Below the pieces are notes generated by a model, which was not told the origin of the DNA, searched no databases, and saw nothing but the letters and a program-made list of their open reading frames with translations. A DNA stretch of 64,000 bases. Source: Enoplolaimus lenunculus. Its lineage: Eukaryota; Nematoda; Enoplea; Enoplida; Thoracostomopsidae. Shown piece by piece: positions 10,761 to 22,242 of the stretch. The first letter of the stretch is position 1. Each line of letters starts with the position of its first letter. The DNA is taken from assembly GCA_030248215.1 (NCBI GenBank), contig JASANG010002646.1, forward strand, positions 62,001-126,000, given 5' to 3'. The position numbers and the translations under genes are program-made.

Positions 10761-11165
10761 GAAAACAATGTGTTGTTGTTTTTGTACTGAAAAATACAGG
10801 TTCGCATGCAATACTTTATTCGACCATAGGATTAATATAGAATAGACATGAAAAAATGGTTCCAAACAGAGAATGGCTTTTGATGTTGCCGATAGAGTTT
10901 TCGGCCGATACCATCACCGAGATTTTAGCAGACGGTGGTGCAGGGCGCTTGCTTGCCCCCTGCAAATTCGGTGGTGGCAATATATCAAAAACAACATGAG
11001 CCCCATTTAAAATGCATCACAAAAATTGAGGTCTTTTAGTAATAAGACACACATATCAACGAAAATTTATTTTGTTTGTTGTTTATTTTTTTATTTTCTT
11101 TCGCATAGCAAACTTAATAAATCGCTTGTGGGCTGTGTTATTTAACAGATCAACACAGTTTCGCA
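10761..11165. other. no gene recognised
   Basis: AT-rich; no repeat family or gene seen. Confidence 0.45.
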
Positions 11166-11330
11166 CGGGTCCGTAGCCAAGGGGGGTGGCCAGGGGGGCT
11201 CAGCCCCCGTGTAAAATTTTGGGCTTCCCGAGAAAGTTTTCAACCGTGTATGTAAATCGATGAAAATCCTTGAATGCCCCATCTGAAAAATTTTTAGCCC
11301 CCATAGCAAGGTGAGCTGGCTACGGGCCTG
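11166..11330. mobile_element. GGCCCGTAGCC-ended MITE
   Basis: Left CGGGTCCGTAGCCAAGGGG, right GAGCTGGCTACGGGCCTG. Flanked by GTTTCGCA and ATTTCGCA (7 of 8 identical), an 8-bp target duplication. Confidence 0.8.
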
Positions 11331-11364
11331 ATTTCGCATTGTCTTTTTTAGTGTCAGAGGCGTT

Positions 11365-11453
11365 TAGGCATAGCTACAAGCTTTATCACGGTTAGGCTTA
11401 TGCTTAGGAATATGCTTATACTACTGTTTATGTCTTCGTTTTATACATTGGCT
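11365..11453 (-). mobile_element. GGCC element, right half only
   Basis: GGTTAGGCTTATGCTTAGGA then TATGCTTATACTACTGTT; the other half is missing. Confidence 0.5.
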
Positions 11454-11752
11454 CGTTGCCAGAGGACATTGCAAAACACGTGTCTTCAAAAGGCGACGTG
11501 TTATCAGATGAATATGACGGTCGTACGCGGTATCCCAGACCCTACGATTGAGCAAAATCTACAACAATCATTTACGAGCACTGTTCGTCCTTGGTGCCTT
11601 GGATACATGGTTCCATAAAACCGCCGACGCCGAATCTGGTGTGGTTAAGACGTCACCACAGACCACAATTTAGTCAGCAGAGACAGGTGATAGCTGTCAT
11701 TTGCTGATTAAGGAAATGCAAAACTAAGAATTTTGTGTTTGCTTAAAATTAA

Positions 11753-12016
11753 CCCTTTCACTCATAGAGTATACTATGAGCAACTAAATACAATAATGTA
11801 CAAGCAATACACACACTGTGAGCAGTGTTTAACATTTATAACATATATGCGCAGTGCAAAATCTCCACAAGACGTGAGAACCCCCTCGGGCTCGAGCGTC
11901 AAGCTCCTATAGCTTGAGTGGTCATCGTAAACGCCTCCCACCCGAGAGACTGGGGTTCGAATCTCACCTTGAAATTATATCTCATGTGAAATTGCAAATA
12001 TTCATGTGAGGAAGGG
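11753..12016. mobile_element. TTAA-flanked element with tRNA-Gly-like core
   Basis: TTAA at 11749-11752 and 12017-12020. The ends CCCTTTCACTCATAG and CATGTGAGGAAGGG are roughly inverted. At 11902-11970 lies a tRNA-like core: A-box-like TAGCTTGAGTGGT, CGCCTCCCACCCG resembling the anticodon arm of tRNA-Gly(CCC), and B-box GGTTCGAATCT at 11954-11964. It combines the ends of a TTAA-type DNA transposon with a Pol III promoter-like core. Confidence 0.75.
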
Positions 12017-12118
12017 TTAAGTAAACTTTGCCAAGCACCATAGTATAAGTAAAACCGACACTTAATTCGGCAACAGTTTTACTTAATTTTAAGTATATTT
12101 TTTAAGTGCACTGTCAAT

Positions 12119-12361
12119 TTCAGTGAGTTGATTTTAACTCAGAATGAGCTGAATCACTCAGTCTGAGTCAGTACTATCAGAACTCAGTATTTTGAGTTGA
12201 TTCAAATTAATTCTTAGTTAATTAACCAACCCACCCAGAGTCAACTCAACTCAGACTGAGAATCAAATCAACTCAGAGTGAGTTAACTTTTACTGATACT
12301 AATTCAGAAATAACCAACTCGCTAGCTGAATTGGTTAATCAATTCATTTGAATTGACAGTG
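12119..12361. mobile_element. CACTGTAAATT-family MITE
   Basis: CACTGTCAATTTCAGTGAG at the left, TTGAATTGACAGTG at the right. GAGTTGA/TCAACTC motifs fill the inside in inverted pairs. Confidence 0.8.
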
Positions 12362-12946
12362 TGAGCGAGTTAGACTAAAAGCTTTTTCGCGGACTCGTTA
12401 TATTGACGCCCACGTCGAATCTGTTTTGGGGGGATCGACTATTCTTAACGCCGGCACTGAATTTACGTTCCCAAGTAGGCTCCTATCGTCAACATCCTTA
12501 GGACACGTTTTTTGATAATCGCATGATTTGTCTGAAACTTTGCACGTTAATATATTTATAAACAGAATGCATTTACGTTATCATTAATTTCGTTTGTAGG
12601 ATATAAATGTATTGCAACTATATGTTATTTCTGCAAAAACATACACAGTGTTGTTTTGCAGTCTCAGCGCAGTAGTAAAAGCATATGCTTCAAAGATTGC
12701 AGTGGTTTTGGTTGTTATCAGCTGGCTGTTTGGAGTTTCTGCATTAACTCGAACGTGTTTATTAGTCTTTATATATCGAAAAAAAACAACTAATAAATGC
12801 TGCGCACGAAGATGCAACCGGATATCCGTTTCCGTTTCCGATTTTGCGTTGATATTGGATTAATTTTGTTATTTTTATTTCAATTTAAACATAAACAGCA
12901 GTACCTGTTAAGCCATTCCTTAACATTGTGATGCTTTAGCAATTTA
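12362..12946. other. upstream region of the first UGT gene
   Basis: No gene recognised. AT-rich. The last 15 bases before the ATG (GCGAAATAACAGTC) are shared with the second UGT gene, while the sequence above differs, so no common promoter can be aligned. Confidence 0.5.
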
Positions 12947-12961
12947 AGCGAAATAACAGTC

Positions 12962-15900
12962 ATGTTAATAATAGCGTTGTGGCTTCAACTTTTGTTACAA
13001 TGCAGTTTCAAAGTAGTCAATTGTGGTCGTATTTTGATTCTGCCAATGCACGTGGAAGCGAGTCACAAAAAATCAATGGTTCCGTTTGCTGAAGCGTTGG
13101 GTTCCAAAGGCCATGACGTCACCATTTGGAATAGTTTCTATGTCAAACAACCAATCAAAAACGCGAAACACTTTACTGATTATGACGTTGTTGTTCCCAC
13201 AAAACATCAAATGTTCCGCGACATGTTTGTCTACAAAAATTCCACTGGAAGTCTCGATGTTTGGTCTGCACCGAACATGAAACCGTGGGATTTTGTATGT
13301 TTAACAGACTTTTAATAACTTTTTCACGCATCTGTACAAGTAACTTTTCAGTCTTTAATTCCAATAGACCAAGCTAAGTATACTTGAACTGTTAATCTGT
13401 AATATGTCAAATTTGTTCAGCGACTTAAGTATTTACTTAACTTAAGTCTGCTTCTCAACACGATGCTTCTCAACACGATAAATTGGTTATGTAATTACTT
13501 AGCACGTAAGTACGAAGTCGTACTTAAGCAGCGTTTTGGAAACCCAGCCAGTGTCTCGTTTTACAAGAGTGTGCAATTGGGTACATTCTGTGTAGAAAAC
13601 AATGAACCTTGCACACGTTGCGTTTCTGGCCTACACACCCCTTTATATTTACGGAGTTAAACCTTGTACAAACAAAAACCATGGCAATTTACGTATACGG
13701 CATCAAAATGCTCCGCTAGTAGTTTCATCTAATTGTATTGTATGTAAAAGCGACCCCCTGTAAATAAGGGAAGTCGGCCAAAAACGCAACGCCCGGTGGT
13801 ACATTTTGTGTGATGCGGAACCTCAAGAGTTGCATACACTTGTATTACGCAGTTTTGGTATAATAACGGACGTGCTACACTGCAAAAAATGGTGAGTCAA
13901 ATTGACTCTCTCCGAAATAGGCTTTTCCTGACTACACAAGCTGAGTCAAAATTCGACTACGCCAGAGTCAAATTCGACTCACTGAAAAGCGTATATCGAA
14001 GAGAGTCAATTTGACTTATCATTTTTTTACAGTGTGTGAATACAAAAACAGAATCTGAAATGTAAAAAAAATGTTATCATTGTTGCGTTCTATTACCATC
14101 CTGTTTCCGAGTTACACTTATTAATATAAACACATCAAAGGTCGGTACAAACTGAATAAAGTTCTGGATCGATTTTAATAGTGACTTGAAAACCGACCTT
14201 CAAAGAGCAAAATAAATTACAACTCTTCAAACTGTGTCAAATGATACATAAATTTTTAAAGTTTCTGTTTCAAACTTTTTGAAACTATGAAGGGTAATCA
14301 AGCTTGGTGGATCACTGTAAATTCCAATGAGTTGATTAATCAATTCAACTAGCGAGTTGGTTATTTATGAATTAATATCAGTAGACTTTCACTCACTCTG
14401 CGTTGAGTTGATTGTCACTCTGAGTTGAGTTGAATCTGGGTGCGTTGGTTAATTACCTCAGAACGAATTGAATCAATTCAAAATTCAGTGTTCTCATAGA
14501 CCTAACTCAGTCTGAGTGATTCAACTAATTCTGAGTCAAAATCAACTCACTGAAATTTACAGTGTATACTTTGTGTACTATGTAAATTGTTAAACACTGC
14601 TCGTTGCGTATTTTATTTTAACCTGAGAGCTAACATGGTTACTTGCAGCATATCTGTAAACTATAAGTTCGTAAGATTGGAAGAAATTTAAGTTAATACA
14701 GTAGAACCGTTTCAGCAACCAGCATCTCACTGCATAGAGAACGTTATACGCCACCGTAATCTAGTCTCCTGAGCGTTTATCCTCCCAAACATCAAAACCT
14801 GGTTTTATCCGCCATTAAATGCGTACCAGCAACCTGCCAATTATGCAAATCCAATTAAAGCCTTTTCCAAAAGTTGTCGTTTTTAGTAAAACCGGAAAAC
14901 GTCCTTATTTTCGATAGAAACATGCTCCGAATCGCATTCACGTCATTGCTACACCGTAGTTTCACGTCATTGCCACACCTCAGTTTCATGTCATTGCCAC
15001 ACCATATTTTCACGTCATTGCCACACCATATTTTCACGTCATTGCCACACCATATTCTCACGTCACTGCCACACTATATTTTCACGTCATTGCCACACTA
15101 TATTTTCACGTCATTGCCACACCATAGTTTCACGTCATTGCCACACCATATTTTCACGTCATTGCCACACCATAGTTTCACGTCATTGCCACACCATATT
15201 TTCACGTCATTGCCACACTGTATTTTCACGTCATTGCCACACCATAGTTTCACGTCACTGCCACACTGTATTTTCACATCATTGCCACATCATATTTTCA
15301 CTGATTTTAGATATTTCCGTGGTTGATCGACGCTCAAACGTGCGCAGAAACTGTAGACGCCGCGTTGTATGAAATTGAATCAATCGCGTCACAGCAATGG
15401 GATATGATCATAATGGATATGTTTTTCGCTCCATGTGCGTATTTGATTATTGACAAAATGAACGGCGCCCAGTACGCGTTGCTGTCGACGAGTTTTTTCA
15501 TCAATTTCATTCATAACCATTACGGAATGCCGTTTCCAGTATCCGCTGCCATACCGATTGAACAAGAGTTTCAACTTAGTAATTTTTGGCATCGTTTAGA
15601 CTACGTCTTTCATTGGAAATTGCTCGATTTAGGTAAATTTCAATAATATTTTTAATATTAATATTTTTCCTCGCCTTCTCAGGTGGTTGCTCTCATGTGT
15701 TCGCTTGCGGCTGTGCTCGACGCTTTATGTGTTAATGTAGATAGGTTAGAACCATGAGACCCGTATTCTCAAATGCGTATAGTACCTATTATCAGTTAGC
15801 GATAGGTTTTCAAACTGACGAACAACTACATTTGCGGATCTCAAAATTGGTACAGATGTACGACAAATTCAACGCAAATAATGTGCTGAATTTCGAACTT

Positions 15901-17740
15901 TATCATCTGGTATCAAAGTTACAGGACCTATCACCAACTGGTAATCGATGCTATACACATTTGAGAATACGGGCTCATATCTAAAACTCTATAGAACATT
16001 TTAACACAGAGAATTGTTTAAAAGTATACGATACATTGCTGCTTGTTTACGGCAAAAGCAACGGCTGCAGTTTCCGCCTTTCGTAGAAGCAAATGTCAAT
16101 AGCGCCATGAGGGCGCAACATAGGTCTGTTTTTGACCTTGACGAGTAGATTTTTTTCAGCTGTGCAGATAATACTGGTTCAATTATCGATTAAATCTTTT
16201 AGTTTTACAATCAATACATCATATTGTATTTTTGGAAAAAATTATCAACAATACAAACGTCATATTTATTGTTCTTGAATGTTAATAACAATTATGGGTC
16301 ATCCATATTAAAATGCACGCGCGGATGTAAAAAAAGTTCCGCTTATATCATTGTTAGAGACTTGGTACACTTGTATGAGTATTATTAGGTATTCTATAAT
16401 TGTCCACACTCTGTCACGAGGGAGTCGGGACAAAGATGCGTTTAGAATGTCAAAACATACTGAACATTTATGTCGCTCACAGGTCGCGGTTGCGGCTCCG
16501 GCTCCGGTATTTTTCACCTCCGGTTGCACCCTCGTGTCATGTTTCAATATATTAAGACTAGTGTGGGTCCTGAAGATTTGGACCAATATCACTTTTGGCG
16601 ATTTAACAACCAAAACATATTCCTAAGTTTAGCGCGGGGTTCACGTTATAACCGGGGCCGCTTGGAATCCTTTCTCTCAGAAATACCGTGTACACGCGTC
16701 ATATTTGTTATACGGTTTACGTATGTAGTATATCCGGTACACAGTTTACAATTGAGTTGCTCATAGTATATTCTATGTAAGAAGGTGTTGAAGTACTATT
16801 TTCAGGAATCATCAAATTCATCGAACAAGTGATCAAACATCATATTTCGCCGCCTCTGTCGCCGTCATTTACAATATCAGACTTTAATCGCAACGCTTCA
16901 CTGGTGTTCACCCTGTACCCGTCGGCGTTAGATCCAGGACGTCCTTTAATCCGAACATCCCTTCAAATTGGCGACGTGAATTGTTCGTCAGCGTTTGGGA
17001 ACGCCAAACCACTTCCAGACGATTTGGAGGCTTTTGTATCAGATCCGACGTCAAAAGGAACAATTGTAGCCGCATTTGGTCACATGGTTCGTTGGGACAA
17101 GGCTCCAACCTCGACCATCACCGCGTTTCAAACAGCGTTCGCTGAATTGAAAGATTATCGATTCATCTGGCAATACGATGGTCCTCCGATGTCGTCTCTG
17201 AGTTCAAATGTTCTTGTCATGAAATGGCTTCCACAACCAGATCTACTCGCTCATCCGAAAACGGTTCTGTTTCTGTCTCACATGGGACTCAAAAGTGCAA
17301 TCGAAGGCGTTTGCAATCGTCTGCCTATCGCTGCGTTGCCTATTTATGCTGAACAAGCGTACAACACTATGCAACTGATCCAAGTCAAACACGCCGGGGT
17401 TTCGATGAATAAGTTTCTGTTGACCAAAAACTACATGGCCAGCCAGCTTCGCAACGCTCTCGAAAACCCAAACGCGAATTATAAGCGGGCGGTGGACAAA
17501 GTTGCAGCCCAAATGTCGGACAAAATTGTAAACGATTTGAATTTGGGCGTTTTTTGGATTGAATTCGCCATGCGACATCCGAAACAAATGTCACTGTTGA
17601 GGGATCGGTCGAAATCGCTTAATTTTTGGCAATATTTTATGCTGGATGTGATTGCAGTTTTTGTTGCGTTGGCAACGCTAACAATTGCGGTTGCAGTTGA
17701 AACGTTGCGATTTGCGTGCACAATTGCCGTGAACAAATAG
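12962..17740 (+). CDS. UDP-glucuronosyltransferase, copy 1
   Basis: ER-membrane UGT that conjugates a UDP-sugar to small lipophilic acceptors (phase II metabolism). Exons: 12962-13294, 15311-15632 and 16806-17740; introns in phases 0 and 1; about 529 residues, the family's normal size. An N-terminal hydrophobic signal (LIIALWLQLLLQC) precedes GRILILPMHVEASHKKS, in which H35 fits the catalytic base. D147 in IIMDMFFAPC fits its partner. The donor-binding signature starts at W359 (WLPQPDLLAHPKTVLFLSHMG) and ends at E401-Q402..N405. The usual THGG is SHMG here and the usual DQ is EQ. A C-terminal membrane segment precedes a short lysine tail (AVNK). The start ATG is the first one and matches copy 2. 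Exon 1 and the middle of exon 3 are nearly identical to copy 2. Acceptor substrate is unknown. Confidence 0.93.
13395..13555. repeat. ACTTAAGTA-rich dispersed repeat
   Basis: GACTTAAGTATTTACTTAAC and GTAATTACTTAGCACGTAAG recur at 34368-34735. It lies in the first intron of the first UGT gene. Confidence 0.5.
13564..13843. mobile_element. CAAGAGTG-family MITE
   Basis: CAAGAGTGTGCAATTGGGTA at the left and, reversed, CAAGTGTATGCAACTCTTGA at the right. Inverted GCGTTTCTGGCC/GGCCAAAAACGC blocks lie inside. Intronic. Confidence 0.75.
13878..14034. mobile_element. CACTGC foldback MITE, shortened
   Basis: CACTGCAAAAAATGGTGAG at the left and an inverted, slightly decayed right end (ATCATTTTTTTACAGTG). 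Intronic. Confidence 0.8.
14313..14564. mobile_element. CACTGTAAATT-family MITE
   Basis: CACTGTAAATTCCAATGAGT at the left, CACTGAAATTTACAGTG at the right; opposite orientation to the copy at 12119. Intronic. Confidence 0.8.
14941..15300. repeat. 24-bp minisatellite at a UGT splice acceptor
   Basis: Fifteen 24-bp units (CGTCATTGCCACACCATATT plus TTCA). The array ends about 10 nt before exon 2 of the first UGT gene at 15311, so it supplies most of the region where branch point and pyrimidine tract would lie. The open frame across it is a by-product of the 24-bp period. Confidence 0.92.
15758..15979. mobile_element. CCCGTATTCTCAAATG-ended MITE
   Basis: ACCCGTATTCTCAAATGCGT at the left and, reversed, the same at the right (ACATTTGAGAATACGGG). 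The related copy is at 39571-39788. Intronic. Confidence 0.7.
16487..16533. mobile_element. fragment of CAGGG-ended hAT-like MITE
   Basis: GGCTCCGGCTCCGGTATTTT then CACCTCCGGTTGCACCCTCG matches the right end of the copies at 41956 and 47833. Intronic. Confidence 0.55.
16634..16680. mobile_element. fragment of GTTATAAC-ended MITE
   Basis: CGGGGTTCACGTTATAACCG then GGGCCGC matches the ends of the copies at 18758 and 21031. Intronic. Confidence 0.55.
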
Positions 17741-18040
17741 TCGTCAGTTGAGTTACAGGTTCAACTTGAGATGCAGGGTTTCGTACAATTTAGAATACGT
17801 TTAATTTCTCACTACTGTGTGCTGATGCTATGTTAAGCATAAGGGTATGCCAATTGAGAGACAGTAGAAATGCGAAATTTGTGGACTAAGAAGATTAGGC
17901 TTGGCGTAAGCTCAGGATAAGGCTTAATATGTTTAAGCTTAGATCTAGGTTTAGGTTTAGGCTCAAGCATACGCGTATTGTTAGCAGGCTCCTATGACTA
18001 ACATGGGCCGTCGTGATTACACGTGCCGGCCTATGTAACT
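17741..18040. other. downstream of the first UGT gene; no gene recognised
   Basis: No AATAAA signal close to the stop was seen. From about 17900 a decayed TTAGGC-like stretch (GGTTTAGGTTTAGGCTCAAG) begins. Confidence 0.5.
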
Positions 18041-18219
18041 TGGTTTAGGCTTAGGCTTATGCTTAGACTTAGCAATATGCTCATTCTTGCGCTTAGGTTT
18101 AGGCATAGGCTTAGGTTTAGGCTTAGGAATATGCTCATTCTTACACTTAGACTTAGGCATAGGCTTAGGCTTAGGAATATGCTTATAATACTGGTCCGCC
18201 CCTGTTCTTTATATTGGCC
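18041..18219 (-). mobile_element. GGCC element with TTAGGC core, inverted
   Basis: Blocks of TTTAGGCTTAGGAATATGCT (the last at 18165-18184), then ATAATACTGGTCCGCCCCTG and TTCTTTATATTGGCC at the right. The left end is unclear. Confidence 0.65.
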
Positions 18220-18757
18220 CATGAGCCATAGTTTAAACAAGGCAAGTAGCCGAAGAATATAAACGAGATTGGTGTTTTGATTTAAACGCGAAGTAAATAT
18301 TTCACTACATTAACATTTTGCACCATGGAACATTCACGTAAAACTGTGTACAAAAATGTTAAAATCTGCCCAGCCATCCAGCTGCAAGGGTGCACTTCGG
18401 TCATATTTTTAGCAATCGTGACGCAAATAGCTAATGCAAGCTGAGACAATTTAGAATGTATTTTAATAGCATGGGTGACATTACAATACTTTAAGATAGG
18501 TGTTAGGCTAAGACTCGGTACAACAAGCTAAGTAGCAAACATTAAACAATATTTTATTATGCGAGTCCTTGCAACAAACTATGAACAAGATAATGGTAAG
18601 TAGCTGCAACTGAAGACAAACTAAAATCCTTTGATGCATGGAGATGAAAATTTGCTGTTTTGTATACCAAGACTGTTGTCATATAGAGTTGCACAACCTA
18701 TGTACCGGTCTTGTCGACATCATAATTGAATTCCCCTCTCAGCTCAGGGGTCACTTA
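18220..18757. other. no gene recognised
   Basis: AT-rich; no repeat or coding signal. Confidence 0.5.
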
Positions 18758-19347
18758 TGTGGGGTTCCCGTTATAACTGCGCCAGCCCGGATCATGTTTT
18801 GTCTATGTTGATTCGAGGTCAACGTAAAATGTTGTGATCTGAAGAGCGGTTATGTATACAAAATGTGAATGTCACATGACATTGGCTTACAAATATCGTA
18901 TCTCCACTATTTCGAAATGCTGCCGAATATCACATGAAATTGTGCAGGTCATTGTAATTTGTGCGCACGAAAAATATAACGAAAAGTCAGATTGTGATTT
19001 AAGTGATTTGAAATAAGTACTGAATTAACTTCTATTTTTTTGTTTTTGGCGAATTCCAAGGTACAGATTTATCAAACTTTCAATTTTAGTATCACATGAT
19101 ATTCTACAGGATATTCAGGCTAGTTTACAACAACCTTGCCGGCATTTTCAAACATGCTACTGGATATTGCTCGACAATATTTCGAATATGATATTGCAGT
19201 ACAAACAGTGAATGTCACAACAGGATAGCAGACAATTCAAACTTTTTGAATTTGATAGCGGGTCAACGTGCAGACAAAATGTTACCCGCTATTGTAATAG
19301 GGGTAAAACGTGTTCCAAAATGCTCCAGTTATAACGTGAACCACGCA
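18758..19347. mobile_element. GTTATAAC-ended MITE, 590 bp
   Basis: TGTGGGGTTCCCGTTATAAC at the left and, reversed, TGCGTGGTTCACGTTATAAC at the right. TTA flanks both ends, a possible 3-bp duplication. ATATCACATGA/TCACATGATATTC dyads recur inside. Confidence 0.75.
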
Positions 19348-19421
19348 TTAAAACGAAGAAAATTTTTTACAATAGTGTGCACAGTATGACGTGAATGCTC
19401 CATCACTTGTTGTTGGTAAAA

Positions 19422-19767
19422 CCAAGAGTGGATGATCACTGTAACAAGAGTGTGCAACTGGATACATTCTGTGTATTAAAGAATGTACCCGGCACGCGTT
19501 GCGTTTTTGGCCTACCCCCTTTATTTTTTGGGGGGGGGGTCAATTTTACGTTCATTACACGTTTATCCGCCAGCCAACACCGAAAATATAATCGGACCAC
19601 ATTTTAGTATATACATTAGCACATGAATTTCAACATCGATGGAGATTTTGACCCCCCCCCCCCAAATAGGGGGGTAAGCCAAAAATGCAACGCGCGCTGG
19701 GTACATTTTTTCTACATAGAATGTGCCCAGTTGCATACTCTTGTTAAAGGGTATCATGCACTCTTGG
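19422..19767. mobile_element. CAAGAGTG-family MITE
   Basis: CCAAGAGTGGATGATCAC at the left and its inverse ATCATGCACTCTTGG at the right; TAAAA lies just outside both ends. The inner inverted arms (ACAAGAGTGTGCAACTGG) flank G/C runs. Confidence 0.8.
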
Positions 19768-20437
19768 TAAAACTGAGCCGGAAATATTACAACAAAACAA
19801 ATATTTACATATTTTCCAAACAAATAACCGAACAGTATACGGTTTCTCTCAAAATTACCAATATTCAATCAGTGAAGTAACGGGCCCGCTTCTTATTTAG
19901 ATATATGTCGTAGCTCAAAAACGAATAATGAAAAATAACTGAAACGGATAGTGTTGAAAATAATGGAAATTGCAACTGAAACCGGATATTTGAGTGAAAA
20001 TGTTTAAATGACCGTTTAATTCATCTGCCAATAGCATTGGAGTACTGTAGTGACCCGAATAAGAGGGGGGACTGATATTTATTTGGCCTCTCCAGAGGGC
20101 ATCCCCCTTGTTATTCGGTTACGGAATCTTATATATTTTTAACCTACGCTCCGCCGCCCTCCGTTGCTGATATATATCCGGTACTACAATTATCCGTGGA
20201 ATTAAACGTTTGTTTGTCGTGTCAATAGCTTGAGCGATAATAGAAGATTATACTTAGAAATGTACTTTCAAAATTTAAGTACGCTTTAAAGTTTCGAACT
20301 CAAATTATTTGGTCCTGGAGTCATTTATGTGCTACAATTAGGGTTAATTGACATCTATGGACTCTAATTAGGATTCAGAGACTCTATCCACTTACGGACT
20401 CTTATTAGGGAGTCTGAGAGTCATTATCGACACTTGG
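19768..20437. other. no gene recognised
   Basis: AT-rich. Near 20050-20430 sequence related to the inside of the 9112-9500 element appears in reverse (GACTCTTATTAGGGA, TTAATTGACATCTATGGACT). Confidence 0.45.
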
Positions 20438-20530
20438 TTGAACCAAGGGTGCATGATACAAAAGTGTGCAACTCGAAATCCAGCACGGTACAAAATGTAC
20501 CGTCGGGCGCGGCGTTTTTTGCCGACGCCT
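20438..20530. mobile_element. CAAGAGTG-family MITE, left part only
   Basis: CCAAGGGTGCATGATACAAA then AGTGTGCAACTCG and GTACAAAATGTACCGTCGGG; the right half is absent. Confidence 0.55.
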
Positions 20531-20751
20531 CTCTCTTTAAAGAGGGAACCACTTGTGCGAACCATTGCACTTTACGTATATGGTCGCAAAATTGGTGCGC
20601 TTATTCGCATAATTGTTGTTCAAACAACAGTATTTCAATATTTGTACTGTATTTAACCGCAATAGTTAAAGGATATTTTGAAAGGAACTGCAACAGACGT
20701 TTAAGACGATTTTATTACACACGATGATAACATGCTGTACACATGCTACAG

Positions 20752-20925
20752 AGCTGTCATAAACTGCATATGCTGTCATGAGCTGCCATAAACTGCATAT
20801 GCTGTCATGAGCTGTCATAAACTGCATATGCTGTCATGAGCTGTCATAAACTGCATATGCTGTCATGAGCTGTCATAAACTGCATATGCTGTCATGAGCT
20901 GTCATAAACTGCATATGCTGTCATA
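20752..20925. repeat. 29-bp minisatellite
   Basis: Six units of 29 bp built from AGCTGTCATAAACTGCATAT and GCTGTCATG. Between the two UGT genes. Confidence 0.9.
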
Positions 20926-21030
20926 CATTAATCGTTCTGTTTGAAACTTTAGGTAAATTATGAATTGTTTGTCATGTGAAACATTACGCAAATTATAGTG
21001 GTTATTAGCACGGTTACTGTGTTAGGCGTA

Positions 21031-21698
21031 TGCGGGGTTCACGTTATAACCGGGGCAGCTTGGGACACGTTTTGTCCCAATTAGACTATTGAGTAACGTT
21101 TTGTCTGCTTGTAGACCCCATATCGTATTCAAAAATTCGTATTTGTCTGGTATTATCATGTGCAGCTCACCTTTTGTTCTTCAATATCATAGGGTATTCG
21201 AGGCGTTGTCTGCGAATATCATATGATATATTTTCAAATGTCTGCATGCTTGAGGTAACATACCCAAATTGTTGAATATAATATGATACTAGAATGTGAA
21301 ATTCCAATTTTTGAGTTATGAAACTGCGGTAGTGAGCAGTTTTCTGTCGGAAGCGTTTTGCAGGCGTGTATTAGGTATTTAAAGCAATCTGTGCCTATAC
21401 CGTTCGACTTTCCATTGATTTATCAGCACCCTAAGATTACAATGTCCCGCTGAATATTATATGATATTCGTTGAAATTTTGGAATATCATATAATCACAT
21501 AAATGTCCCACAGTACCACGTGACATACCGTCCCTTGTACACATTGATCATTTGAGACGGTGGTTTGTAAGATAATATCATATAACATTGGAATTTTGTC
21601 TGTTGGTCCGATATGACCGCCCAAATTTTAACATTGACGTCGAATCAACATCGGACAAATCGTGTTCCGGCTGCCCCGGTTATAACGAGAATCCCGCA
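21031..21698. mobile_element. GTTATAAC-ended MITE, 668 bp
   Basis: TGCGGGGTTCACGTTATAAC at the left and its inverse at the right (GGTTATAACGAGAATCCCGCA). Several ATATCATATGATAT-like dyads lie inside (near 21217, 21450 and 21480). Confidence 0.8.
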
Positions 21699-22031
21699 TC
21701 GGAAAGTAGTTGTGTAGCATAGCTAAATTGGTACTGATACGCTGTAAAAACCTATTTTTCGTATTGCTCTAACCTATACGAAACTCGATTTTTCGTTTTT
21801 TTTTGGGTTTTTTGACCTCAATTTTCGTTTCTCAAGCACTTGTTGACGTCACCTAGATAGCCGGTTGGTTAGTATCTGCTGTCTCATATGTATTCTTTCA
21901 CCTGTGGATACGCAACTGACAAGTGTGAGCCACTCTGGATGATACCTACCGCGAGTTCGAGATATCATTTCGCTCGAACTTTTTTTAAACACCTAGGGCT
22001 AATCTTATAGGTTTATTCTAACCCTGAAGCT
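21699..22031. other. possible tRNA-like motifs, otherwise unassigned
   Basis: TAGCCGGTTGGTTAG at about 21857 resembles a Pol III A box and GAGTTCGAGATATC at about 21953 a weak B box. The spacing of about 95 bp is too long for a plain tRNA, and no cloverleaf is obvious. Confidence 0.25.
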
Positions 22032-22033
22032 TA

Positions 22034-22242
22034 CACTGCAAAAAATGGTGAGTCAAATTGACTCCCTCCGAAATAGGCTCTACGGGACTACACAAAATGA
22101 GTCAAATTCGTCTCCGCCAGAGTCAAACGTGCGACTAAGTGAGTCGAATTTGACTCTGGTGGAGTCTGATTTGACTCAATTTGTGTAGTCCCGTAGAGCC
22201 TATTTCGGAGGGAGTCAATTTGACTCACCATTTTTTGCAGTG
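22034..22242. mobile_element. CACTGC foldback MITE, TA-flanked
   Basis: CACTGCAAAAAATGGTGAGT at the left and its inverse at the right, with TA on both sides (22032-22033, 22243-22244). The two arms are almost perfectly complementary, so the copy is young. Confidence 0.85.

Noticed and set aside
10447-10790. Repeat protein frames of about 90 codons
   Set aside because: By-products of the 45-bp minisatellite.
14874-15326. Repeat frame running into UGT exon 2
   Set aside because: The 24-bp array is intronic; the exon begins at the AG before 15311, as the second UGT gene confirms.
15754-15984. 76-codon open frame in the first UGT intron
   Set aside because: It coincides with a CCCGTATTCTC-ended element that has a second copy at 39571.
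20752-20925. CRISPR array
   Set aside because: The 29-bp units are directly adjacent without unique spacers, and the genome is eukaryotic.
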